A stretch of 64,000 nucleotides of DNA from Diploptera punctata (lineage: Eukaryota; Arthropoda; Insecta; Blattodea; Blaberidae), in NCBI GenBank assembly GCA_030220185.1, contig JASPKZ010004568.1, forward strand, positions 310,001 through 374,000, read 5' to 3'. Positions 41,585 to 53,590 of this stretch are shown piece after piece; within the stretch, counting starts at the first letter, position 1, and each line of letters opens with the position of its first letter. The notes beneath the pieces are model-generated. The model was not told the origin of the DNA and did no database searches. It saw only the letters and a program-made list of their open reading frames with translations. The translations under genes and the position numbers were made by a program.

Positions 41585-42060
41585 ATGAGCCCATGTAGGA
41601 CTTACGCAAAGTACTTAGAGGCGTTTCCTTTGAGCCCAAATTTCTTTCATTCTTTTGCTATGAGCTTGTTTTCTATCATCTGTCCAAGTTGTTCCAGTTT
41701 TTTTCTTCGGTTTGTCCTCTTGGTCAACTTGCCACTTATTCACCTTAATTCTAAATATATCTCTGTTTGGGATATCTTCTTTGGTAATTTCTGCCAATTT
41801 TAAGTCCTTTTTTACATCATCAATCCACTTCATAGTATCCACTGGAACTTTACTTCTGTTTTCGTAGAATTCCATTATCTGTTTTGTATGCCTATTTCAG
41901 TTCATTCGTTTAATATGGCCATAAAATTTTAACCTTCGTTTTCTAATATCACTATGAATGTCTGTATATATTTTTATTTCATTTTTTACTTCTGAGCCTA
42001 ATTGATTCACCTATGACTTGTGGACCTAAAACTTTTCTTATAATTTTGCATTCTTTTTTT
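41585..42060 (-). pseudogene. LINE C-terminal fragment (KKTGTTWTDDRKQAHS type)
   Basis: The minus strand reads CKIIRKVLGPQVIGESIRLR (about 42000-42060), then after frame breaks MKWIDDVKKDLKLAEITKEDI and KKKTGTTWTDDRKQAHSKRM...IWAQRK (41615-41860). This is a LINE C-terminus of another family, known in insects for its W-T/S-D/E-E/D-R-K...H-S-x-R-M-K end. Confidence 0.7.
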
Positions 42061-42073
42061 CACTATATTTTCG

Positions 42074-42120
<47 letters not shown>
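42074..42120. repeat. (ATT)n microsatellite at a LINE 3' end
   Basis: ATT run directly beside the 3' end of the fragment at 42121-42480; likely its tail. Other ATT runs: 41545-41577, 42473-42545. Confidence 0.9.
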
Positions 42121-42124
<4 letters not shown>

Positions 42125-42480
42125 TTCTTCTTCCTTCAAAGTATTAGGCCAAGGCCTGTTACGATCCTATAGAAAATTTTCCCTCCTGCGTTTCATAGGA
42201 CGGCCCAGTGATCTTCGCCCTCTTGGTATATAGCCTAATTATAAACAGCTTTGGGGATCCGATTTGAACTCATTCTTTCAAGATGGTGTTTCCAATTTAG
42301 TTGGTACTGTTTAATATATTCAAAAATTGGCGTAGTCTTCAATTCTTTTAAGATATCGGTGTTCCTTTTCCGATCCCATCTGGTGTAACCCGCTGTTCTG
42401 CGCATGAATCTCATTTCACAAGCCGTTATTCTGCTTTCATGTTGTTTTTTTAGTGTCCATGCTTCACTACCATTATTATT
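42121..42480 (-). pseudogene. LINE L-F 3'-end fragment
   Basis: The minus strand reads LKKQHESRITACEMRFMRRT, AGYTRWDRKRNTDILKELKT and LNWKHHLERMSSNRIPKAV before the 3' end AACAGGCCTTGGCCTAATAC. The same 3' end with a (TTC)n tail lies at 63823-63965. Confidence 0.8.
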
Positions 42481-42490
42481 ATTATTATTA

Positions 42491-42521
<31 letters not shown>

Positions 42522-42599
42522 ATTATTATTGTTATTATTATTGTCTTTAAAGAACAGGTAGATAATCTAGGTTAGACATAAAAAGTAGAATAAGAAATT

Positions 42600-42830
42600 T
42601 AATCAATGTAAAAAAGTAGTAAAATGGATACACGAAAAAGTTTACAATGGCTTCGGCTTGCAATTGGAATGGTAGATGTAAGACTGCCGAAGGAAATGAT
42701 AAGATGGATGCCTCTTATGATAAACAGGAAAAGAAGACCAAAGGGAAACTGACAAAAATAAATTAAGCTAGAAGATGTACGGAACTGAAGGACTTACAAG
42801 ACACATGCCTTGGATAGAAAAAATGGATAA
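42600..42830 (+). pseudogene. LINE C-terminal fragment
   Basis: Reads KWIHEKVYNGFGLQLEW, a frame shift, then RLPKEMIRWMPL...RKRRPKGN, the 'RLPK...WMPxxxRxRGRPK' ending of a LINE. Followed by a long (ATT)n run (42898-42960), possibly its tail. Confidence 0.5.
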
Positions 42831-42896
42831 ATATTGTAAAATAGTGCACATAATATGTATTTTTCTTAATTTTGTGTGGTTGAGAAAAAGAGGAAA

Positions 42897-42897
<1 letters not shown>

Positions 42898-42958
<61 letters not shown>

Positions 42959-42960
42959 CA
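42898..42960. repeat. (ATT)n microsatellite
   Basis: About 21 ATT units. Confidence 0.95.
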
Positions 42961-43019
42961 TTGTTATTGTTAACGTAGAATATTTGGCAACATAAGAAAT
43001 CATCAAAAAATGAAAATAC

Positions 43020-43310
43020 ATAAGGCTACTATCTCTGAGATATTTAATTATTAAACCGGACGAAGTGAAATTTGTTAAAGCACAATGATTTATAGCGTGG
43101 GTAGGACAACTTAATAGAATGCATACTAAAAAAAGAATGTTAAAATTAAGGATTTACATTAAAGAAAGGAAAGAAAGGCCTCAAACAAGGTGGATCGATG
43201 GGGCAGCTATGGATCCTGATAAAATCATAGAAGTTAAAACAAAATAGTGTTGGACAAAGCTGTTTTTAAAGGAACCAAAACTCACCCGTGATTGTAGTGC
43301 TTGGAGATGA
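43020..43310 (+). pseudogene. LINE C-terminal fragment
   Basis: VKFVKAQ, IAWVGQLNRMHTKKRMLK, KERPQTRWIDGA: the 'WLGHVxRM...RGRPRxRWIDD' ending of an insect LINE, with stops. Confidence 0.6.
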
Positions 43311-43349
43311 CTATGATGATAACATTGTTATTAATATAATTATTATTAA

Positions 43350-44460
43350 GAGGTAAATGTAAAATTATATGACTGCCAGCCTTATGGGGGCATTGGGGCG
43401 GTATGAGGGAGGACATGACCCCCACCTGTCTAGAAATTCGTACTGGATATTAGACGGATTTTCTGCCCTGGGTGATTCGTATTCTTCGTCACGGTTTTTA
43501 GGCTTATTTACTAGCCTGTTCCGGCTCCAAATTGCTGCTGTTTCCATATTTTTTTTTCGTATTCCCAAATTTCTTCTTCCTCGTAGTGAATAGTTGTATG
43601 CTGCTTTTGGTATTCTATTTTCAGTCATCCTTGCTGTGTTCCTTCCAGTTTGTTCTTTATTTTACTATTGTTGTGTTTAATTCCTTTACTTTTACTTGTC
43701 TTATTTTTGTGTTATGTTTTTGTCAGTTCCTAGATATCCTGCTATTTGTCTGAGGAATTTATATCAGCAACTTGTATTCCGGCAGATTGTTGTGATGTCA
43801 CTGTCCATATTTCGGATCCATAAGTAATAATAGGAACTGCCATTGTCTTGTAAATTTCATTATAGAGTCTTTCCTGGCTTTATTTTTCAAAGTTCTATTT
43901 AGTGTTCCTGTTATGTAATTAAACTTGTTTAGTTTGTTATTATCTGTTTCCGCTGTGTATGGTATTTCGCAACCTAGGAAGTTATAACTTACCATTTGTT
44001 CTATTGGTTTATTTTCTAATATTATCTTTGTCCGAACTGGATGAGCGCCCTTGAAAGCCATTTTTTTTATTTTTATGATGATATTTCCATGTTGTATATT
44101 TTTGATATTTCATTTAGTTTATATAGCAGCCTATGTAGTCCGTCTTCTGTTTTTGCTATTAAAATCTTGCCATCTGCAAAGACTACTGTTTTTATTACTA
44201 TATTTCTTAAGTCGTCATTTGCTTCCATGATCTTCAAATGTCAAAATAAATGTTAAAAAGAGTGGTTGATAGTGGACAACCTTGTGTAACTCCTCCTGTT
44301 ACATGTATTGGTTTCCTTTGATTTGTTTTTATTTTTATTTTCTCATACATTTTCTTAATTACTGCTATCATGAGTAATGGAATTCCTTTTTCACTTAATA
44401 TGTTCCATAATTTTGGTCTAGACACTTTATCATACGCCTTTTTATAATCTATAAATAGGC
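43350..44460 (-). pseudogene. LINE L-A copy, 5'-truncated
   Basis: Minus-strand order: LFIDYKKAYDKVSRPKLWNIL (motif A, about 44395-44460), GGVTQGCPLSTTLFNIYFD (motif B, about 44240-44300), a degraded FADD region (TVVFADGKILIAKTED, Asp changed to Gly, about 44160-44195), MAFKGAHPVRTKIIL (about 44015-44061), NFLGCEIPYT, then KARKDSIMKF and the C-terminal PKAAYNYSLRGRRNLG. It supplies the ~100 residues missing from the split copy at 2260-6050. Confidence 0.85.
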
Positions 44461-44464
44461 AGAC

Positions 44465-44869
44465 ACGGCGGAGGTAGAAATATCGGAACGGCAAAAATGG
44501 CGGAAGTAGCAACCCAATCTCTGGGGATGAAATAAGAGACCCAGCTCGGGGAAACAAGAGTGAAGTCCTCAACGGCAGAAGGCAGAAAAGGAAACCCTCC
44601 CGCGGGGATAAAACACAAGGAAGCAAGTCCAAAGCTTTACGGAGGCAGCCCCTCCAAAGGACTAACCCTGCAGAACGTTAGTAACCAACTCAGGGGACAC
44701 ATAAAAGTACTCACAAGCTCCAAAGAGATAACCGGACTGTTCAACGTGTAACGACAAACGCAAAGCGTAAGGATAAACGTTTTGGAATTCAAGACCAAAT
44801 TAAAGTAGCAACCCGGAATGTCAGAGGAATACATCATAAAAATCTGAACTGGAAAGAGAATTAAAAGAA

Positions 44870-44916
<47 letters not shown>

Positions 44917-44945
44917 CAGTGATAATAGAAACAAAAAAAAGAGGA
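44465..44945 (+). pseudogene. LINE 5' end with endonuclease start, split by (TA)n
   Basis: A non-AT-rich leader (44465-44780) with GGAAACCCTCCCGCGGGG-type sequence precedes IKVATRNVRGIHHKNLNWKE (about 44797-44860), the N-terminal 'WNVRG' motif of LINE APE endonucleases (Trp replaced by Arg). It continues after a (TA)n tract as IAVIIETKKRG (44912-44945), matching the 'DIxVxTETKKK' strand. This 5' end probably belongs to a family like L-A, judged by style only. Confidence 0.6.
44873..44911. repeat. (TA)n inside a LINE endonuclease frame
   Basis: About 18 TA units located between endonuclease codons. Confidence 0.95.
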
Positions 44946-44951
44946 GTCAAG

Positions 44952-44954
<3 letters not shown>

Positions 44955-44996
<42 letters not shown>

Positions 44997-44998
44997 GT
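44955..44998. repeat. (ATT)n microsatellite
   Basis: Fourteen or so ATT units. Confidence 0.95.
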
Positions 44999-45248
44999 TA
45001 TTACTATACTGGGGAACAGTGATTTTGGTGCCTTAATGTTTTCACCTATTTATGGGTATATTTGGGTCACTGATTCCAAAGATGATTTCAGTTTCGTCCT
45101 ATCAGCTCTAGTTTTTGAGATAGAGTTTATTCAAATTATATACCAGTTCAAAAATACTGGTCCACATATACAACTATATTACTCGCATACAATTAAATAC
45201 AAAAGAACAAATACTTTCTTTTTCATGAAAACAACTGTATCTATATAA

Positions 45249-46989
45249 CTACCATAATTTATTTACACATAGTCTCGTTAGAATCATTAATTTTCCTCCA
45301 TCAGGTCGCAGAATCCCCGTTTCTGTGATTTCCTCCGATGCAATGATCTTGGACATTCTCGGTGGATGCTCCAACAGTAGTCCGCCATCATATGTATATC
45401 CCACCGTCCACGATACCTTTCTTCCATTGTACTTAATTCCTGGTGGAAAACGCTCACCCTGTTCCTCACTTACATCTCCAAGATTGTCTGGAAATCGATC
45501 CAAATGACTGTGTAGGTAGTGTAATTTGATGCTCATGTTACAACCTAGTGCACAAAAAGCAGTGAGCATATTCTCCACTAGTTCATCACTATTAGGAGAC
45601 TTATAGTTTCCAAGGGAAATTCTTCACTACCATACAGAAACGAAGACCATGCGGCTGCTTCAGTATCATTCATTGAGTCTTGAAATTGATGGTCATTAAT
45701 AAGTTGGCGGATTTGTGGTCCATCCAATATACCTGCTTTTATTTTTTCCTTACTCAGTGCAGGAAATTTTGTACATATGTAGCCAAAACATGTTCCATCT
45801 CTATTCAACGCCTTGATGAACTGTTTCATTAAACCAAGTTTAATATGCAGTGGTGGCAAGATGATGTTGTTTCTGTCAACCAAAGGTTCTGCAACGATGT
45901 TTTTTTTCTCCAACGGTCATGCTTTCTCTAAGAGGCCAATGCCTTCTCACCCAATGTTGATCTTTGGCTCTAGAGTCCCATAAACATATAAAGCATGGGT
46001 ATTTGGTGTACCCACCTTGTTGTCCTAGAAGAAAATTCACCATCTTGAGATCGACACACATTACCCATTGGTGATCACGGTAAGAGATCTTCTCTAGCAC
46101 TGTAGCTATTGTATGTTGATTTTCACGCATAGAAACTGAGTGACCAATTGGGATTGACCTGTATATGTTCCCATTATGCAAAAAGAACACATTTTAGGCT
46201 GCGTTTGGAGCTATCTATAAATAACCGCCATTCACTTGGTGTGTATTTTCTTACACCCAGCTTCATTAACAGTCCTTCAACATTCATACAAAAAACAAAT
46301 TGATTTTCTACTGTGAAGAATGGCAGGAAGTCTGTTTCTCTTTTGCGATAGACTGTGACCTTTGTTCCCGGTAACAGACATTGTTTCTCTGCCAGCCTGG
46401 AAGCTAACAACTCAGATGACTTCTTTGGAAGAGACTTAGATCCCTTATGAGGTCGTTCAGTTCCGCTTGACTAAAAACCGGATGAAACTGATGAAGGTCC
46501 TGGGAAATCGCTGTCATTTCCTCAGAATAGCTTTCAGTTGAATCATCCTCTTCTTCTGGTGACTCTGGAAGACTGGTAAAAATTGGAACAGGTATCTCCT
46601 CTGAATGTGGAACAGGGCGTCTTGCGGAGCGTAGATTGGGATATACCCATCTATTCCGGTTTTTGCTATTGATGCCCTTTACATTGACTGAACACAAAAT
46701 AGCAGTCATCACTATGGTTAATTTGTTCTCGCCAGATCATTGGTTCCCCAAATTTCAAGCATTTCCGTTTCCCATTTGTCCATTGTCGTAGATGCTCTGT
46801 GCACGTTTTACATACAATGTGAGGTGCCCAAGGCTTATCTTGATCTCCCAGTTGTACTTTGAAATAGGCCAAATAAGCTCTTCTTACAAAGTCAGTTATA
46901 GGTTTTCTTTGTTGAGTGAATGTGTACTCCCCACAGATGAAACAAAACACATCAGGATTATTCACACATTTTCTTCGTGTTGAAGCCAT
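45249..46989 (-). pseudogene. Frameshifted copy of abundant arthropod 'FICGEYTF' protein family
   Basis: Starts with MASTRRKC; the N-terminal region has CFICGEYTF, CKTCTEHLRQW and a nearby H-x(2)-DDCYF pattern (probable zinc-binding Cys cluster). It runs through SEWRLFIDSSKRSLK (about 46190-46230), QWVMCVDLKMVNFLLG and CFICLWDSR (about 45980-46060), PPLHIKLGLMKQFIKAL (about 45810-45860) and LHYLHSHLDRFPDNLGDVSE (about 45465-45525), ending in RECPR...RRKSQKRG. At least four single-base frame changes (near 46690, 46400, 46180, 45900 and in the last 250 bp) split it. The family is repeated in many arthropod genomes; its function is unknown to me and it may be transposon-encoded. About 550 codons in all. 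Confidence 0.75.
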
Positions 46990-47360
46990 GTCAGTCTAGA
47001 AAAAGGGATAAACAATTGTCAAATTAGTAAAATTACATATGCAAACGGCAACAACAACATGAATATAACTTGGATTAAATCAATTAGTATTATGCAAACA
47101 ATCGATTTACAATGGTGGTACATAAGAGCAGTATCATCAATATCTTGCAAACTAGAGCTGCTGCAACAAAATGGATGACATTGTTGGAATCAGCAGTGCC
47201 GAAATACCCAGAATCAGGTGAAAAATTTCAGGCACCAAGAAAAAAATATTTTTTTGTTATTATTACTATTATTATTATTTTGTTATTATAGTAGTATATC
47301 ATTTCATTCCTTTCAACTTGTTACAAATTTTTAACAAATATATTACTACTACTCCCTTTA
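46990..47360. other. Region upstream of the 'FICGEYTF' copy
   Basis: No ORF recognised. It probably includes the 5' flank of the copy and a short ATT run near 47255-47290. Confidence 0.35.
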
Positions 47361-47369
47361 TTGACGATG

Positions 47370-47580
47370 TAAAGGTGATTTTCAATGTGGATTTAGAGGC
47401 AATAGGTCTACAATAGATTATATTTTTGGTATAACACATATTTTAGAAAGAAAATGTAAATTCATACGATTTAATTAACAAGGAGAAGTTGTATAGTATC
47501 TTGAATTTGGGAATTCCTATTAAATTAGTCACACTTCTTCAAATGTGTCTAAATGACGCGAAGAGTAGGGTGCGTGTAAG
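47370..47580 (+). pseudogene. LINE L-C fragment, part 1
   Basis: GDFQCGFRGNRSTIDYIFGI and ILERKCK match LGDHQCAFRRNRSTTDQTF...ILEKKWE of the L-C copy at 50.1 kb; KEKLYSILNLGIPIKLV and MCLNDAKSRVRV follow in shifted frames. Part 2 lies at 48884-48930. Confidence 0.75.
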
Positions 47581-48883
47581 CTAATAGTTTTAAAATACTT
47601 TTTGCTATTACATTTTGTATTGTAGCATGTTATAATATTTTCGGATGATAGAGCGTACAACTCAATGGTAGCCTGTTATATAAGTAGCTGTTGTGATGGC
47701 GTATTATTAGAAATCCGTGGACGTGGTTTTATTATTAAGGAAATTTCGTTTTAAATTTTAAAGATTTCGATGTTATTGGGAATTTGGCGGAGTTATTCTT
47801 AAAAAAAAGTAAATTAGAGTCTCTGTAATCCTTGTCTAATATATTAAACCCAATAAGAATGATATATCCAGTAGTTTAAGGTGAACGTTTAGCTAGTACA
47901 ATTGATATATATGTTCAATACACTAAAATGAATAAAATTGTAATCGTAGTCACTAATTTGTAAGCAAATTTACCTTTTAAGAAAAAGCAATCATGGTGAG
48001 TATCTCTACATTCTCATTCGTAAGAGTGGCTCACACTTGGTTTTGGCTTGCCAATAGGTAGAAAATTAAAAAAAAAAACAAACGATAATGAAAATTACTT
48101 TAGACTTAAGTAAAAAACAAACTGACAAAGGTATACATTTCACATTCACTGAATCAATCTGTTGATTGAAATAAAGTTTGAAGGGTGAAAGAGGGGAAAT
48201 TAAAATTGCGCGTGGCCACTGTTTTTCAAACTGTCAGTATTTGTTACATTTTGTTAAAAATCCATGTTATAGTAGATATGTAATCCAATAGAAAAAATGC
48301 GTTTATATAATTAAATTTTGTTTTAATTAAATTGGGAATAATAATATTTATCAATATGAAATAATTACGCATGGTTCGTTGTTGGCTTATTCAAATTTGG
48401 CAGTGCTGCATTATTGTCAGGTTACTGCTTATACTTAAAAAAATGTTTTCTTCAGATTCGAACATACCATTACTTCATAATGATTGATACAAATTGATAA
48501 TTATGTCTGCAAAAATTTAGGAGAAAAACTTACCTTACACGTTAATATAATTCCTATTTCTTGGAATTCATATTGGACATAGAACTTAAAATCTATCGAG
48601 AGACCATATTTGAGCAACAGAAGGACAGAAAATAATACCTCCATGTTGTGAACCGTGTTGCAACCATTTTCCTTTGCAAGACTGCATGGAGGAAGCAGAT
48701 AAGAAAGTTAAAAAAAGATGGAATCCGTAATGAGTGTTTTATTTCGCGTTATCGTAGGGTTTTGCGTTATTTCGCGATTCATAATTTTTTTAAGTTATGA
48801 GAAGTGAAGTCAAGAAATAGTATAAGAAAATGACAAAATGAGAAAATTTCGCGTTATCGTGACTCGCGGATTTCTACGTATTA
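47581..48883. other. Unidentified ~1.3-kb segment between two parts of an L-C fragment
   Basis: No ORF or TIR recognised. Repeated TTTCGCGTTATCG motifs (about 48750, 48848) are the only local repeat noted. It may be an insertion into L-C. Confidence 0.35.
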
Positions 48884-48930
48884 TTAGGCGATAGCGAGGA
48901 AATACTGAAACCCAACAAACCCATTCTGTA
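48884..48930 (+). pseudogene. LINE L-C fragment, part 2
   Basis: VLLGDSEEILKPNKPIL matches the residues just after the YADD box in L-C (VVLLADSEEIL). Collinear with the fragment at 47370-47580. Confidence 0.6.
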
Positions 48931-48937
48931 TAATACT

Positions 48938-50715
48938 TACTTACTCACTTACTTACATACTGGCACTATCGAACCCGTAGGTTCATGGCCGCGCGGACAT
49001 AAGCTCTCCATACATCCCTATCCTGAGCTAATCCTTTCCAATCATTCTCTGTATAATCTACTTCCCTCAAATCATAGTTAATGTTGTTCCCCCACCTCAT
49101 TCTTGGTCTACCAACTGGGCGTTTTCCCTCTGGTTTCCCTACAAGAAGCTTCCACGCACGTCTTTCATTCCCCATACGCGCCACATGTCCTGCCCATCGC
49201 AGTCTACGAGACTTAACTGTTCTTATTATATCTGGCTTCCTATAAAGACCATGTAGTTCATTGTTATGTAGTCTTCTCCATTCACCTGTCTGTTGATCTC
49301 TCTTTGGTCCAAAAATTTTCCTAAGAACTGTATTCTCAAATAGCTCGTAATCTCATTTCCTCCCTTAAAGTAAGAGTCCATGTTTCGCACCCATATAATA
49401 TAACTGGTAGAATAATAGTTTTATAGCTATATTTTCAGTTTAACGTTTTTTGAAAGGAGTTGGGACATCAAGAGTCTCTGCAATGCATAATAGCACGCAT
49501 TTCCAGAATTGAGCTTATGTTTAATTTCTTTGTGCATCTCATTCCTATTTGTGATTATTGCTCCTAGGTATTTGAATTCAGCCACTTCCTCAAAATTTCC
49601 CTTATTTGTCATTAGCTGTCCATTTCCATTATATAATGCATTTCTACGTGTGACCATATATTTAGTTTTATTGATATTTACTTCCAGTCCTAATTTCTTA
49701 GTGTTACTCAATAGTGTGTGCCTATTGTACTTTAGTATCTCCTCACTATCGGCCAACAATACAACATCATCAGCATAAACTAACAGTTTATTAATACCAT
49801 TCAGTTGTAAGCCTTCCTCATTCCCTAAAGATTTAATGGCATGCTCTAGTACAAAATTAAATAGTAGAGGAGATAGTGCATCTCCTTGCTTCAACCCATT
49901 CTGGATTTCAAAAGTGTCCGAAAACTCTTTGCCTACACGCACCCTACTCTTTGTGCCATTTAGACACATTCGTATAAGTCTAACTAACTTTTTAGGAATT
50001 CCGAACTCCAGCACGATACTATATAACTTCTCCCTCTTAATTGAATCATATGCTTTTTTGAAGTACAGTACCATTATATTCCCATTTCTTTTCTAAAATC
50101 TGTCTGATACTAAAAGTCTGATCTGTTGTAGACCTGTTTCTTCTAAATGCACATTGATGATCTCCTAGAATGTCATCAATATAGGGAGTAAGTCTGCTGA
50201 CTAATATATTTGTTAGAATTTTGTACGAAGTTGAAAGTAATGAGATGCCCCTATAGTTGTTGCAATCAGTTTTATCTCCTTTCTTATAAATTGGTACGAT
50301 AATTGATTCTTTCCATTCATATGGAAGAGCTTCTTTTTCCCAAATCATACTAAGCAACCAGCGTATTTTGTCCATCAATTTATCTCCCCCTGATTTTATC
50401 AGTTCTGCTGGGATCTCATCTGAACCTGATGCTTTATACATCTTCAATTTTTCAAACGCCATTTCAACCTCTAATGCATTTGGTTCTGCGACTAGCATTT
50501 CTGCTGTCTGTAAATTATCCTCCTCAATGTGCTATGGTGTATGTACATTTTATAGCTGATTAAAGTAACTTTTCCATCTATTTAATATAGTCCTGGAATC
50601 TGCAATCATATCCCCATTTTCATTCCGAATTATGTTTGTTCTAGCCTGAAACCCTTTCTTCTCTATACTAATTCCCTGATATAATTCTCTAATGTTCCTA
50701 TTTTTGCGTTCAATT
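48938..50715 (-). pseudogene. LINE L-C, longest copy: nearly full RT, frameshifted
   Basis: Minus-strand order: linker before RT (NIIRNENGDMIADS, about 50600-50640), VEMAFEKLKMYKASGSDEIPAELIK (fingers, about 50395-50470), YRGISLLSTSYKILTNILVSRL, CAFRRNRSTTDQTFSIRQ (50046-50498), then FKKAYDSIKREKLY (motif A, about 50020-50060), NGLKQGDALSPLLFN (motif B, about 49860-49910), LVYADDVVLLAD (motif C, about 49755-49790), and after further frameshifts the C-terminal VARMGNERRAWK...RAAMNLRVR (48966-49184). All RT palm residues are present. No apurinic endonuclease is left. Tail is ACTT-type, 48940-48957. The best template here for the family. Confidence 0.92.
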
Positions 50716-50764
50716 CAAGATAATTAATCTTCTTTCTCAAATATTCTATATAATAACGAGAGAA

Positions 50765-51510
50765 ATAATGATAGAAGTATACACTAATACAAGAAAATAT
50801 ATGTTTGTGCGTAGAAATGCATTATACAGTAGAAATAGGCAATAAATGTTAAATGAAGAAACTTTTGACGAAGTGACTAAATTAAAATACCTATGAAGAA
50901 TAATAATTATAGATAGGGATGATATGCAGAAATTAATTAAACGTAGGCACAACCATGAAAATACATGCTATTGTTAATTATAGGGACTTTCAACATTCCA
51001 ACTTCTTTCAGAAAAAAATTATACTCCCAATTTGTGTACAACTGTTCCTCTTCTAGTTATATAGATGCATTACGTGGCCTCTTACTTTAACAGAAGAAAT
51101 AATATTACAAGCATTTGAAAGAACTGACTTAGGAAAATTTTTGGACCAAAGAGAGACGAAATGAAAGGTGAATGGAGAATAAAAGATAACAGTGAGCTAT
51201 ATGATCTATATGAAGAAACAGATTTAATCAGAGGATTTAAGTAACGTAAACTGCGATAGGCAGGGCTTGTAGAACGAATGAAGAATGAAAGGGGCATGGA
51301 AATTTGTTGTAGGAAAAAAAACCTAAGTGCCTAATAGATAGGCTAAAAAAGAGGTGGGAGAATTCCATTTACCATGATTTGAGAGAGGCGAATTATTCAG
51401 TGTATTATTGGAAACCTTTAACTCAGTATATAGATGTATGGGTTGTGTTCGTGTTCGTGCGGCCATGAACATCTGAATTTCATATTGTCAATGAGTTAGT
51501 TAATTAATAC
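50765..51510 (+). pseudogene. LINE L-C, older divergent copy
   Basis: Plus strand, starting near NTRKYMFVRRNALYSRNRQ (KTKYMVTRRNALYNGNGQ in the copy above), then weak matches to LQAFERT...LGKFLDQRETK, RLKKRWENSIYHDLREANYS and the GCGGCCATGAACATC 3' end near 51460. Frames are lost throughout. It lies head to head with the copy at 48938-50715. Confidence 0.8.
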
Positions 51511-51527
51511 TTATTATTTTATTGCTA

Positions 51528-51533
51528 TTATTA

Positions 51534-51615
<82 letters not shown>
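51528..51615. repeat. (ATT)n microsatellite
   Basis: Nearly 30 ATT units. Confidence 0.96.
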
Positions 51616-51619
51616 GCCT

Positions 51620-52690
51620 GTGTGGCATCAGTCACATAAAAATACCGAAACGAGGGAGATTATACAAACAATAAGAAAGAAAAAACCAAAGTTATAGTTA
51701 TTATTATCATTATTACAAGTTTTGTGTTATTACATTATTATTACAATTACTATTATATTATTATACTATTATTACTAAATTAGCCTACCCCATCCACATA
51801 ATATGTTAGTTTTTTTCATAAATGTATTCCCTGAAATGAGGTTTTCAAATTAATAAATAAAATCAATAATGAAAATCTCACCTTCTTTCACCCCGTGTTC
51901 TTCAAAGCACAGGACAGGTTTCAGGAAGTTCATTCCCATCTTCAGCCATCTTTACGAATGGTATATTTTCGTCTTCACCTTCATCGTCTAAACTGCTATC
52001 TGATATTGATTTGATGAACTTCGAGATCATTTTTTCTCATTATTAAATGAATACACCACCCTAGAGTCTGATTAATAGAAATAAAAACAAAGCAATTAAA
52101 TTACTTTACCATCCTGAAACAACAAATAAAAAATTAATACCATTTAACTCCGACTATTTAACTCATGCCCAAAATGCGAGTCAATGACCAATCATATATC
52201 AATTATTTTTTATTTACAACCAATCACCTCGATTTTTATCAATTTAATTTTATCACTTTAAAATCAATCTCCTCCCTTTTAACATTCTGAGTAGATCATA
52301 GAATGATTTTGCAGTGACTGCATAGGGCTACCAGATTGTATATATAGTGCACGGATATAAATAGATAGTGCTTGCGGTATATAATATAAAACATTTGTAG
52401 CAATTGATTATACCACAAAAAACACTCTTTTCACTTTCTTGAACGTGATATTTCCCAGCAATTTACGTTCCAAAAAAATATAATTGATATATTTACATCA
52501 TAGGACATCAAACATTAATTAATAACTTATAATGTTGGTTATAAATTTCTCCACTATGTTGTATTCTTACAATATTGCGATCATTTGACATTAAATAATA
52601 TGATCTTGTTGCAGTGATAAACAAATGAAGCATAACAATCTTTCTAATTTTTTTCAAACATAAATTCGACCCAGTTCATTGAATTTGTAA
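51620..52690. other. AT-rich spacer with one short acidic ORF
   Basis: A 42-codon minus ORF (about 51910-52035) reads MISKFIKSISDSSLDDEGED and more; no homologue recognised. Otherwise nothing supported. Confidence 0.3.
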
Positions 52691-52699
52691 GTTTATCAC

Positions 52700-53590
52700 A
52701 AATACGTAATTATGCTTTAATGTTCGATTTTTTTAAAAATACGAACGATAGTAAATATGTGGAATGACTTGGCTAAGCCATATTTAAAAAAAATAATGAC
52801 ACGTTATTTGGCATTTCTATACTATTTAACTATTTAAATTTGCATTTGGCCAATTATTATATGTACGGCTGTCAATAGAAAGCAGAACCCGCATATACAA
52901 CACGATTGTTCGACCAGTTATCGTATATGGAGCAGAAACTAGAACTAATACAACAAAAACTAAACAAATAATAAGCACATGTGAAATGAAAATCTTAAGG
53001 AAAACATTATTTGATAAAATACACAACACAGAAATTAGGGACAAATGTCATATTCAAGACATAACCAAATGTATTATAGATACACGAAAATATTGGAAGG
53101 ATCATATAGAAAGAATGGAAGAAAACTGACTTGCGAAAAGAGCTAAAGAAGATAGACCAATGGACGGGAGAAGAACAAGAGGAATACCAGCCACGAGATG
53201 GATAGAGTATGCAACATGTCTTCCTCCGAGGAGTGACTTTGGAAATAAATAGGATGAAAATCCTACAAATTATGTTTAACACGAAGAAGGACAAGAATAT
53301 ATATCCCTTTCTCTATGTCTCTCACTGCAAGTAAGTGCGAATATGTAAATATAAAAAAAATGTAATGAAATTACTGAAACATAGATTTGACAGGGTTTAA
53401 TTTAAATTTCAATAATAGAATGTACTCACATTTTTAAATCACTAACAATGTAATAATAAATATGCGAGAATACGTCAATTCACATTGCTGCTGCACGATT
53501 TTCTTTTTACAACAATGTACTTTCAGAATGAAAGTAAACAAGTGAATGAGTACACAAATGAATAATACACATACATTCATTAGACACAAT
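52700..53590. repeat. Dispersed non-coding repeat, copy 2, interrupted by LINE
   Basis: Matches 12830-13330 in order: GACTTGGCTAAGCCATATT, TTTGGCCAATTATTATATG, then after a 430-bp LINE fragment ATATATCCCTTTCTC and TCAATTCACATTGCTGCTGC. Confidence 0.72.
52868..53297 (+). pseudogene. LINE C-terminal fragment inserted in the dispersed repeat
   Basis: SRTRIYNTIVRPVIVYGAET (about 52880-52935), KQIISTCEMKILRKTLFDKI, WKDHIERMEEN and RRTRGIPATRWIEYA: the standard LINE C-terminus of a family not otherwise seen here. Stops are few, suggesting moderate age. Confidence 0.75.
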
